Below, in pieces: positions 1-9,519 of a stretch of 64,000 nt of DNA (the first letter of the stretch is position 1; each line of letters opens with the position of its first letter). This DNA is from Botryotinia globosa (lineage: Eukaryota; Ascomycota; Leotiomycetes; Helotiales; Sclerotiniaceae): contig RCSZ01000005.1 of assembly GCA_014898425.1 (NCBI GenBank), forward strand, positions 2,630,501 through 2,694,500. Reading direction: 5' to 3'. A model generated the notes under the pieces. The model searched no databases and was not told the origin of the DNA. It saw only the letters and a list, made by a program, of their open reading frames with translations. Position numbers and translations under genes: made by a program.

Positions 1-555
1 CTCTGGGAGGTTTGACCAAGTGCGCAACCATCCCTCGGGTTTCTTTCCAACAATCTTACTTGGAGGATATTCCTTTTCGACCTTACGAAGTAGGGACCTT
101 TTGAGCCCAACGAATGCCTGGGATATTATCGGGATATATGCACTCCTTCTGTTTCTTTCGACAGCTATTGTAGCAGTTTCGGTATCTGCATGGGCGTTGT
201 ATACGGGTTCGCCCTCGAAAGGATCCATCAAGAAACTGTCTTGCGCGTCCGCAAGTTGCTTCAAAAGCCAATCCATACGAAATGCGTACTTATTAGGGAT
301 TCTTTCTCGAAGTGTGGGCTCAAATCGAGGGTTGAACAGATATCTCCTTGCAAGAAACCCTATTTTTTCATCGGCAAGAACTTTTTGCGTCCATGTTTCG
401 TCGAAATATGCAGCTATGAGTAAATGTTGCTGACTTACAGGTCTAGTCCGTTCCCAAGGGGCTGGTATGTGTTGTGCTCTATGTTTAAGACCGACGAATG
501 GTGTTGAGATTGGTGGTGAGTAAGAAATTGACCCTGGGAATATTCTTTTTGCCAT
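1..555 (-). CDS. Unrecognised protein, N-terminal part, runs off the window
   Basis: An open frame of 185 codons runs from an ATG at 555 to the left edge of the window without a stop, so the 3' end is missing. An in-frame TAG lies upstream at about 605, which supports this start although an upstream exon cannot be excluded. The visible protein begins MAKRIFPGSISYSPP and is hydrophilic, with charged helical stretches (LKRSLLRKVEKEY near the truncated end) and many aromatic residues. No signal peptide or membrane segment is visible. I do not recognise the family. Codon use and base composition match the neighbouring real genes, and all overlapping frames are broken. Confidence 0.55.
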   Translation of the reverse strand, partial: MAKRIFPGSISYSPPISTPFVGLKHRAQHIPAPWERTRPVSQQHLLIAAYFDETWTQKVLADEKIGFLARRYLFNPRFEPTLRERIPNKYAFRMDWLLKQLADAQDSFLMDPFEGEPVYNAHADTETATIAVERNRRSAYIPIISQAFVGLKRSLLRKVEKEYPPSKIVGKKPEGWLRTWSNLPE

Positions 556-773
556 TCCGAAGAAAGGTGTAGAATGGAGTGTAACGGTGTAATGCAATGA
601 AGGTTGCTATGGGAAGTTGCTCGTCGGTATTGAATGTAGTCGTGGGAAATAAATTTGATAAAGTCAAACTCACGTGATTCGAGAAACCTTAAAATATTCT
701 TCACGGACGAACCTAAAGTATACCGGCCCTAGCTCTCGACGATTCTGCCGAGTCTTTTAAATACCTACACGGA
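556..773. other. Intergenic, upstream of the minus-strand gene
   Basis: Normal-composition sequence upstream of the minus-strand gene. Nothing else is recognised in it except the left target-site duplication (TACACGGA, 766-773) of the adjoining MITE. Confidence 0.5.
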
Positions 774-1009
774 TTATCTCATCCTCAGACCCACGGTGAT
801 TACATAATTAAATAGGCTCTTTGGCCTTGATTTCGAGGCAGGGGCCTTTCGAAGCTTTATCTCGAGGAGATAAACGTTCCCCCGATCCCTGATTGGCCGA
901 AATTTTTTTGATCATTAGTAAGCCACAACACCACCAAAAAGATCAAGATATTATTTAGAATTCAATAAAATACGTTTTATCGACGAAGAGATTCTGAATA
1001 TTGAGATTA
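774..1009 (+). mobile_element. hAT-like MITE, 236 bp (short form of the hAT-1 family)
   Basis: The element starts TTATCTCATCC, ends TGAGATTA and is flanked by a perfect 8-bp direct repeat TACACGGA (766-773 and 1010-1017). An 8-bp TSD with very short imperfect TIRs (TTATCTCA / TAATCTCA) is the hallmark of hAT transposons. Its left about 90 bp match 44065-44150 and its right about 150 bp match 45165-45301, so it is an internally deleted derivative of the roughly 1.1-1.2 kb elements at 42969-45301. It has no coding capacity. It is much less AT-mutated than the longer copies. Confidence 0.8.
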
Positions 1010-1017
1010 TACACGGA

Positions 1018-1188
1018 GTACAATCACAATTGAAAATATATATGATATGCTAAATGTCAACTCTTTGGCTAGATATACTTCGGAATCATCTCCTCCTTTC
1101 TGATGATTAGTAAAGTATAGTAAGATTCATGAATATAGTTGATATATATATTCATAATCAAATAGGTAATAAGCGTCTAGTAAGCTTA
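1018..1188. other. Short AT-rich spacer between two MITEs
   Basis: No coding frame or repeat recognised. The last three bases (TTA, 1186-1188) are the TSD of the next element. Confidence 0.4.
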
Positions 1189-1646
1189 GGGCCCGTTCAG
1201 ATTGATTTTATTTTTATTTAATGAAATCTTTAATAATGATAAAATGGCAAGAGTAATTGAAATATTAAAGTTAATATATATTGAGTATATTTTGTTGGGG
1301 TTAATATATTTAAGATAATATTGAAATGTGTGAAATTCAATTGGAAATGAAAATGAGATTGTGTTTTTTCAAATATATTTATTTTATAATATTTCAAAGA
1401 TTATTGTTAGCTATTATATAAGAAAAGTTAAGAAAAGTTGATATATTTGTTATTTTAAGATTAATAAATCTAATATTTTATTAAATCTAATATTATATTC
1501 ATTTCAAAATTATTTGAATATTTTTAATTATATATTAGATTTAATATATATTAAATTCAATATTATATTCGGTAAAAGCAATATTAGATCTAATATAACT
1601 AATATATTAGCTCTAATATTAAAAACAGATCGATCCGAACGAGCCC
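1189..1646. mobile_element. Harbinger/Tourist-like MITE, 458 bp (Harb-1 copy 1)
   Basis: The ends are inverted repeats (GGGCCCGTTCAGATTGAT at the left, its near complement ATCGATCCGAACGAGCCC at the right), flanked by the 3-bp direct repeat TTA (1186-1188 and 1647-1649). A TWA trinucleotide TSD with GGGCC-type termini is characteristic of PIF/Harbinger transposons and Tourist MITEs. The interior is AT-rich and non-coding. A second copy with the same TIRs lies at 56422-56779. Confidence 0.8.
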
Positions 1647-1649
1647 TTA

Positions 1650-1967
1650 TATCATGTGTTTACTGGGTCACTATATTCTCATTCGATATTTCGTTTTATT
1701 AGAACTTTCGATCAGACGATTGGTACAGAGTACAAAATATCCAAGAGTGGACATGGTGATATATCAACTAATATTCCACATCTCACTGCGGGAAAAAACA
1801 ATTCATTTGGTAAGTTTTTGCGGGACCAACATGTTGGTTATTATATCTATTGACTACAAAGTATGTCTATCACACAATACTTTTTTATAAAAAAGCAAGC
1901 TTATCCTTAGCCATTCTTGAAAACTAAAAGCTGTATCATTCTCGATCACAGGCTACTCATCTATAAC
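1650..1967. other. Intergenic sequence upstream of the dehydrogenase pseudogene
   Basis: Presumed promoter region of the plus-strand dehydrogenase. No distinct element is recognised. Confidence 0.3.
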
Positions 1968-3083
1968 ATGTCCCTTCCCAATGATCTAGGTGTCGTGCTC
2001 GTCACTGGAGGTTGTGGGTACCTTGGATCTCATATTGTTAAACTTTTGAGCACAACAACCGCAGCTGAAATCCATGTTATTAGTCAAAACCCCAAGACAA
2101 ATATCTTTCCAAATGTAACTTATCACGAAGGGGATATAATCGACCATCAACATGTAACTGACATTCTGACCGAAATCAAACCAAAAGTCATCATTCACAC
2201 TCTTTCTCCAAGACACACTGATTCAGCAAAGATCCTCCGCAAGACGAATATCGAGGGGACTCGGGTTCTCCTTGAATGTGCAACTAAGAATCAATATGTT
2301 AAGGCATTTGTTTACACCAGCTCGGATTCAACCCTTGTTAACACACCTCAAGAACCAGGTATCAGACTCACTGAGGATGTTGCAAAGCTGTTCACAGAGA
2401 ATAGTAAAGAAGCCAACGCTTTCTCGAAAACTAAAGCTGTGGCGGATGCAGCTGTTCTTGCCGCAAATGATCCTCCTAATTTGTATACGGCGACTCTGCG
2501 TATACCCAGTTTATATGGGAAGGAAAGCCTTAGTACGGATTTTCTGTTGAGCGCTATCAAGAAAAATTAACACAAGATGCAAGTTGGAGATAACAAAAGA
2601 AAACTTGGATTTATTTCCATTGAAAGTGCCGCCATGGCACATATTCTAGCTGCGAAAGCCTTAGTTCGTGAAGCTAATATTGATACCAGTTTTTATGACG
2701 AAAACAATGCTCAAACGAGTAGCAGTGGGAAAGTCAATGGGGAAGCATTCTTCATTTCTGATGGAGTGAGCATGCCGTACTTCAAGTTCGCACGTAAGGT
2801 TGTCGCTATGGCAGGTCATCCAGTCGCAGAAAATGAAGTTAAATCTATTCCATAAAAGCTTGTCCTTGGCTTCGCTATTCTTAGTGAATGGCTGTACTGG
2901 GCTTTTACCTTTGGAACAATAACCCCTAGTTTTCGGCAAGGAGAGATTGAGTATCTAGGTCTAGGGACCGATTGGAGCATTGAGAAGGCAAAAGAGAGAT
3001 TGGGATGTGAACCAGTAAAGGATCAGGATGAGGTATTGAGAGAAGTGGTTGCATTTGAAGCTAAAAGATTGGGAATAAAGTAG
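1968..3083 (+). pseudogene. 3-beta-hydroxysteroid dehydrogenase/C4-decarboxylase-like (ERG26 family), two in-frame stops
   Basis: One continuous frame of 371 codons resembles extended short-chain dehydrogenases of the ERG26/NSDHL type, which act on sterol intermediates with NAD(P). The Rossmann motif TGGCGYLG lies at residues 13-20. The usual catalytic YxxxK is FSKTK (residues 152-156), so the active Tyr is replaced by Phe. Codon 201 (2568) and codon 296 (2853) are TAA stops, yet similarity continues in the same frame through both, to a TAG at 3081-3083 (C-terminus FEAKRLGIK). Both could come from CAA by one C-to-T change in a CA context, as RIP produces. No GT..AG intron removes them. The start was chosen at the ATG just before LPNDLGVVLVTGG. 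It lies tail to tail with the CYP505 gene. Recent pseudogene, or sequencing error, or a split gene. Confidence 0.75.
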
Positions 3084-3381
3084 TACAGGATCGAGCCCGT
3101 TGGAGCCTGATAATTTGTCGGAAATTACTTTTGTGTGGGAAGATGTGAGTGTCGAGACCTGTGCCACGGTTCAAAGCTGTAATCATGTAGTTGAAAGGCT
3201 CACTGTAGAACTTAGGGGTTTTCAGAAAATCATTTTCGGTATGAATACATAGAGTCTACTTGCTCTTCTTGTTTGAATGGCTTATTTGAAGAAAATTGAT
3301 TGAATTCAATAACCGACCTCGATGCGCCAACGCCAATAACTCAAATTTTTACTTCGTAAGAACGACCTTCCAACAATCTCA
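3084..3381. other. Intergenic, convergent 3' ends
   Basis: Short space between the convergent dehydrogenase pseudogene and CYP505 gene; presumably their 3' untranslated regions. Nothing else seen. Confidence 0.4.
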
Positions 3382-6300
3382 TCAAGTGAAAACATCACTT
3401 GCATACCTATCATTCTTAATGCCCTGAAACCAATCCTCAACCTCCTCATCCGTCTTAGTCTTTCCGAGTAAATCAGCAGCCTCCGCATAAATCTTCTTGG
3501 TCATGACCGAGACACCTTCCCCAACCATACTCGAACCGCAAACATATAGCTTTGCACCACTATCGAAAACCTTCTTTAGCTCCTCTCTTTCTTCCCAAAG
3601 TCTATCCTGAACATGACGACATCCTTTGCTTAATTCTGGAGCCTTTGAGAACGCGTAGTAGAGTTTTACTACACCATCGGCCTCCCACTTCTTCAATTCA
3701 TCAGAGAACAGAGCATCTTTATCGGGATGTCCACAGCCAATGAATAAGTACGCAGGGGCTAATTTTCGTCCAGCAGCTATTTGCAAGGCTCGCTCCTGTA
3801 CGAAACCACGGAAAGGAGCTAATCCAGTTCCAGCGCAAATATAAATTACTGCAGTATTTTCCAAGTCAGTAGGAGGATGAAAAGCTCCACGACTTGGTTT
3901 GACAGAAACATGTACACGGTCTCCCTCTTCAACAGAAGAAAGATAGTTTGATGCCACTCCCAAATGGCGTTTCGATTCACCGGCCTTCGAGACTGTATCA
4001 AGAACAGACCAAGTCAATGTTGCAACGCTAGGGTCCTCAAGTGGTGATGAAGAGATTGAGTATTGGCGAATTCTCATTGGGGGAAGCATGGCTAAGAAAT
4101 CTCCAAGGGATAATGCAGCGGACGGGTACTCTTCGAGTATATCGAGTGGCGAACGTCGTTTGAGTAAAATTTCCTTGTCAAAGCCTTCCTTGGCTAGATA
4201 TTCGATCTTTTCTCTCACTTCTGGCTCAGGTGTACTTGAGGCTATTTTTGCGACGTTCTACAAATGTTAGCGTTTGACTTGGCTGAAGGTTGAGAAATAA
4301 TACCTTTCGAGTTGCAACTTGACTGAGTTCGACGTAAGCCCCAAGAACGTCCCAAACGGATATTGGGTGTCCAGTTGGTAAAGTTGTATTAGGACTAGCT
4401 TTGATATGTAACATAGCATCCCAAGGAAGTCCGTATTTTTTCAAAACTCGTCTGATATTCATGGAATTGTTGATTGGAAGAACTGCCATGTAGTCGCCAG
4501 CACGGTATGACATTCCAGTTGGAATTTTGAGTGATATGTGCCGTTTCTCTGGTTCCCCGGGTGCTGTTAAAACCTTGTTGCTGAGAACAATTGACTCACG
4601 GACGTCTTGTCTAAGTCTCGAAGAGCGGGAGGTAGAATCGATTTCAATTTCCAAGCCTACTTCTTCTCCACGATCCGCGCTGCTGGTCAATTTGGTCCAG
4701 AGATGCTTGTCTTGCCATTCATCAAACGCCTCAAAAATATCTCCAGCGGCAACATCGCCTAATCCAGTATCCCCGATTCTAGTTGCGCCGTTTTTCTCAA
4801 ATCCGCTGTCTAGTAATTTGGGAACCCGGTGGAAAGTCGACGTCCAATCATCTGCAATACTTGTTAATCATCACTTTTATCCTTCCCAGTTCTACGCAAT
4901 AGGAACACTTACGATTTCCGCACCCGTAGACAGCATATTTGACACCCTTGAGGCGTTCACTACCTTGTAAGTTCTCCAACCACTCAACGAAATGACAGGC
5001 ATTATCGGGAGGTTGTCCTTCATAACTAGAAGATATCAAAATCACTGGCTGATCCTTGGGAATCTTGTCTACAGCAGCGTCAAGAGGGTCGACTTGAGCC
5101 TCGTAACCACGTCCACTGGCTTCTCTTGCAAGACTTCGAGCAAGAGCTTCACATGTTCCAGAGTTTGACCCATAAAAGATAGAAATTGGTTGTTTTGGTT
5201 TTCCAGAATTGCTCAAGACCTTGGTAAGTTTTTGATCGCTTTCTGATAGACGCTCCTTTGAAACATCAACGTGTAACATTTTTTCGAGGTGAATGGAGTC
5301 AATGCCATCCCGCAAACTGGCGTGCATGAAAAATCCGTTTGGCTTGAGAGTCAAAGTTTGTTTGATGAGAAGGTTATAACTTGGATCATCCATCCTGAAA
5401 TTGAGGTTTTGCAAGAGCATAGCGACGATGAGAATTGACTCTTGCCAAGCAAAAGGCCTTCCGATGCACCCTCTCATACCATTGCCGAAAGGTTTCCAGG
5501 CGTTAGGTGGTAAATTTTTGAATGGCTCGTCAAGCATTCGTTCAGGTTTGAATGAGGAGACATCGTCACCGTAGACAGTAGGGTCGCGGTGAATAGCAGG
5601 GACAAGAGCAAGAATAGGTTGCCCTGGCTTAACTTCGTATTTACCGCCAAGGATGATAGGCGACCCAGTTGGATCAGGTAAAGGGGTGACCGTGAAAGCG
5701 GGTGCCGTGGGACTCAATCTCAGTGTCTCTCGGAGACAGGCCTCAATATATGGGAGTTTTGACATGTGATCAATCGTGATGGGTCCCTTGCCGATGACTT
5801 CATCGACTTCACGCTGAACTGCCTGGTATGCTGAAGGATTTTTCAACAAATAGTAGAAAAGGAACGAGAGCATGCCACTCGTTGTTTCGTGACCTAAAAA
5901 TCTTGTTAGTATAGTAACTGAATGAATATTTGGAAACCAAAAATACCGGCAATTAGAAAGGTAATCATGTTGTTCAAAATGTTCGAATCTGGGAGACCTT
6001 TGCCAGTTTTTGGATCTCTGCCGTTAATCATGGCATTTAGTAAATCATTTTTATCGTTTGGATTTGCTCTTCTCTCAGCCAAAAGTTCTGAAGCAACGCT
6101 TTGAAGCAAGTTGATATCAGCATCGTATTTGGCTTGTGCCGAGCGCATGAAATAATTGGCTATCGCAGGTCTTTGAGCTCTAGCACCGGACTCGAGAAGG
6201 AACCCAGTCATGGCATCGACGAAAGGATGCATTTCTTCATGATAAAAACTATTGAAACGGGTTCCCATTGCACATCTGAGTTGTCAGTCAATTTAACTGT

Positions 6301-6922
6301 CAATAGAATCGTCAAGAAAAGTGGATACTAACAAGGCAATTGAGTCAAGCGTCAATCTTGTAAAGCCATCAGTAACATCAATTTTCTCTTTTGACCCAAA
6401 CCTAGCCCATTTCATCACTAATTGTGAAGCTATGTCATGCATTTCGTCAAACATAGATCGAATGGATAGGGGACCGAATGCTTTGTAAAGTTATTAATTG
6501 CTTGTAACAATTCTTTGAGACTGCTGATACACACCTGGCAGCAGAACTCGATGAGCCAGCTCCCAATTTTCTTCTCCATGCCTTGCAGTGAAGAGGCCAT
6601 CACCAACACCATTGCGAACTTGCTCTAAGCCTCCAGCTACTGTCTTTGTAAACCTCTTCTCGTCGCAGATCTCATTCAGAAGAGCTTGTGTGGATATGAA
6701 TAATTTTTCGACACCGCCGAGATTAAGTTTGAAGATTGGACCTGGTGGCAAGAAAACATGTGGTCAGCGACAATAGTCAAAGCTATGGGGGATCTTCTCA
6801 TTCCTACCATAAATTTCTGCCAGACGCTCAAGACTAGCAATTGAATTGACGGGGTCAACATCTGAGACGTTCCCTAAGAAAGGAAGACCAGGAGGTCCAG
6901 GGATCTCTTCCAACTCTGCCAT
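3382..6922 (-). CDS. CYP505-type self-sufficient cytochrome P450 (P450-CPR fusion, fatty-acid hydroxylase type)
   Basis: Seven exons join in frame: 6922-6808, 6741-6535, 6480-6333, 6275-5947, 5893-4913, 4851-4304, 4257-3382, giving 1,067 aa, the usual length for fungal P450foxy/CYP505 proteins. These enzymes carry haem and reductase domains on one chain and hydroxylate fatty acids near the omega end using NADPH. Seen in order: N-terminal IPGPPGLPFLGNV; I-helix AGHETTS (266-272); ETLR of the ExxR motif (322-325); haem-ligand loop FGNGMRGCIGRP with Cys409; FMN-domain start IFYGSNSGTCEALAR (about 505-520); then FAD/NADPH domains with RQYSISSSP, CAGTGLAPFRGF and the typical C-terminal end. There is no long N-terminal anchor, as expected for the soluble class. 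All six introns (46-66 nt) have GT..AG ends and no stop was found, so it looks functional. Substrate and any cluster role cannot be told. Confidence 0.93.
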
Positions 6923-8189
6923 GTTAAATCCTGCGATTCAGATAATGTAAAAGAGTGGCAAATTTTGTTGAAAGAAAACTTCAAATGAGAAGTTAGAGCA
7001 ATGATGTTTGAAGTAGGCACTGCCTAGTCAATATATATACTTTGGGTGCTCACGGCACACGGAAACAAGACGGCGTAATTTGATAGGGAGGACTAGAAAG
7101 CAAAACCACAACGCATCTTACATCGTGCCGAATAGCGGATCTATACATCTTGATAGAGTAACACTGGTATGGTCCACGGGTAGCAGATAATCTCATTGGG
7201 CGTTGTGCAACTACTGTGCATATCCATTTTTTGTTGAATCGGAGAGTCGGTGGTGGTCGTTCGATATGATGTGGCTCAAAGTTTTTGGGTCCGTGGTGCA
7301 TCACACACCCCCAGCATTCAATGTCAAGGTAAGCTCCATGCATAATGATGAACATGATGCAGTGTTCTTGAGGCAGTAATGCATACATACCTATTACCTA
7401 CCCAGGCAGTAGCTGACCTCGAAGTGATTTGAGCAGGCAAAGAAAATAATTCTCCTATTATCATAGATACGGTATCATAAGGCGATGGAAGGAAAAGTTC
7501 CCGATGTAAAGAAGGGTGCAAGATACAAGATAGGATAATGCTCCATCTTGGCAGGAGTGAAAGGGAATAATCATGAGCTGTTTCTTCAACCAAAATGATA
7601 CCCTGTGAAGTTCTCAAACTCTTGTGGATTCTCTTCTAGAAATTCTGGAACATGACGGTTTTGACGACAAATGGAGACAAGTTTATTATAGGTTTCAGCC
7701 AGCAGGTAAAAATATCTTTCGGTGATTCCGACCCAGATATTTATTTATCTATGGAGCATTTTATCTTTGTGCCGAGGTTGATCGGTCCTTGGAGATAGAC
7801 CGATTCCGATGTATGCGGATACCTTGCCGTCGGCCGAGCGTTGGGCCGCCTCTATGAAGCTATTGATTGGTAAAATTCTTATGGCTGAGGTCGAGATTCT
7901 CACCATGAATTGCAAGCCACACATGAGCCACACGGTGTGTGTGCATGCATCTTAATCAGCATTATTGATAGAGTCTGTGATTTTCAGAGTATTAGGATAT
8001 CTTCCATCATCGACAACAAGTTCAACATACTTTCACAATAAACTCTTGAACTAAATCCACCCATGTGTTGAATAGAGCTCATACGAGAGGTTGAGGACTT
8101 GGCTCGTACTAATACTGGACACAACTTGGCGAGTAATGAAAACAAATACTCGATAGATATTTATGATGATTCAAATAAGATTGAAAAGA
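6923..8189. other. Intergenic, upstream of the CYP505 gene
   Basis: About 1.27 kb of normal composition with only short, unconvincing open frames on either strand. It must include the CYP505 promoter; a TATATATAC stretch lies at about 7030. No RNA gene or repeat recognised. Confidence 0.5.
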
Positions 8190-8662
8190 CCATCACTCAC
8201 AATAAAAAAAAATTCAATATAAATCCCTACTCAAATTTTCTATATATATATTACAATATATTTATTAATAATGATATACTTTATTTATTAGCAATAAATC
8301 AAATCGATATTTTTTGTGATTTATTTATTATTAAATTTTAAAAGAAAAAAAAGAAAAAAAGTTTTAAAAAACCTGTAGGATATTTTGATTCTTGATTGAA
8401 TTATAAAAGAAGTAGATAGAGATATCAAGTATATAAGTTAGAAGAAGGTTAAAGAGGCGAATTAAAGCTAAATAGAAGAAGGGAAGAATAAGTGGGAAAG
8501 TTAAAGAGTGAATAAAAGGTATTAATCGAAAGTTTAAAGAAAAGAGAGTTTTTATTTCTTATCATTTTTAATTTATTCTTTAACTAGAACTTTATTATTA
8601 TGTTATGTAATATAGAATATATTATATAAAAAAGAGAATTAAATAACTATATATATATGTAT
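8190..8662. other. AT-rich, unassigned flank of the transposon block
   Basis: Composition drops abruptly to AT-rich at about 8190. A purine-rich run (about 8400-8560) looks less mutated than the transposon DNA to its right. I could not match this stretch to any element in the window. It carries the left TSD (ATATT, 8663-8667) of the large Gyp-A insertion immediately after it. Confidence 0.4.
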
Positions 8663-8667
8663 ATATT

Positions 8668-8817
8668 TGTTAGGGTATAGGTAAAGACTTATATTGTATT
8701 ATAAGGGTTCTAAGTGCTATAAAAGGTTAAGGTTTTATTATAGGAAATAAGGTACGCTAAGGGTATATTAAAGATTCTTATTTAAAGTACAAAGGTAATG
8801 TAATTGGTGTTGTAATA
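8668..8817 (-). repeat. Gyp-A copy 2, 3' LTR
   Basis: 150 bp. It begins TGTTAGGGTATAGG (complement of the ...CTTAACA end) and its right end GTTGTAATA is the mutated form of GCCGTGACA. Confidence 0.85.
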
Positions 8818-8861
8818 ATACTTCCCTTTTAAAGCTTATTTGTTTTAAGTAAATTAAGGTA

Positions 8862-8894
8862 TAAACTAATTTTATTATTTTTCGGCAAAGTTAT
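8862..8894. repeat. ORF-flanking palindrome, degenerate (Gyp-A copy 2, 3' end)
   Basis: Only the GGCAAAGTTAT arm is well preserved. It lies 45 bp inside the 3' LTR, the same relative place as in the other two Gyp-A copies. Confidence 0.5.
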
Positions 8895-9110
8895 AGAAAT
8901 TGATTCAATATGTTAGTTTATTATTATATTTAAATTAAATGGATAATGAAATTGATTAAATAAAAACCCAAAATCCTTTGAAATAATATTAAAAAACTCT
9001 AATTTCTATTATAGAATTAAAACAAATTGTTTTTAAGGTAATAATTAATTAATAGATTTTCTTCGATTTGTTTAATTTTTATTTAGAAATTATTTCTAAT
9101 ATAATAGTAT

Positions 9111-9350
9111 TGTAAAAGAGTAGAAGGTGGTAGGGTCATAGAGTAGTCCTTCGCATATACTACAGGAAAGTCATCGAGGTATATCGCTTCAAATAAAGGA
9201 AAGGAGGGGGAGATTCTATATAATGTTTTACAAAATATATTAAAAGTTTAATGGATAGAAACTAATTACTTTTTCTAAACTATAAGAAAAAGAGCTATAA
9301 ATATTAACTATAAAAATAGATTATATAATTAATATAAAGATTTGTTTATA
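9111..9350 (-). repeat. Gyp-B copy 1, 3' LTR
   Basis: 240 bp, aligns without gaps to 26160-26399. Its right part is heavily RIP-converted (CTCACA has become TTTATA). Confidence 0.82.
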
Positions 9351-9487
9351 TTCCTCTCTATATAAAAATATTAATTATTTTAATTAATAAACTTAGGTAT
9401 AAGAATATGAAGAAAAATAATCAAAGAAAAAAAAACAAATACTACTTTTACTCAATACAATTAATTCAATAAATATTATAAAAAAAA

Positions 9488-9516
9488 ATAACTTTATTAA
9501 AATTTAGCAAAATTAA
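9488..9516. repeat. ORF-flanking palindrome (Gyp-B copy 1, near 3' LTR)
   Basis: ATAACTTTAT.. / ..TAGCAAAATTAA: partly mutated arms of the recurring palindrome, about 140 bp inside the 3' LTR. Confidence 0.55.
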
Positions 9517-9519
9517 ATA

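Noticed and set aside
20..433. Plus-strand frame with hydrophobic segment at the left edge
   Set aside because: Overlaps antisense the longer minus-strand frame that runs off the window; its amino-acid composition is shadow-like.
7050..7617. Two overlapping minus-strand frames upstream of CYP505
   Set aside because: No domain, biased composition and no plausible splice joining; treated as intergenic.
8668..8817. Solo LTR interpretation of the 150-bp repeat at 8.7 kb
   Set aside because: Its flank ATATT matches the base-exact flank of the LTR at 33555-33704, and the inner sequences join into one Gyp-A element, so it is the 3' LTR of a nested full copy.
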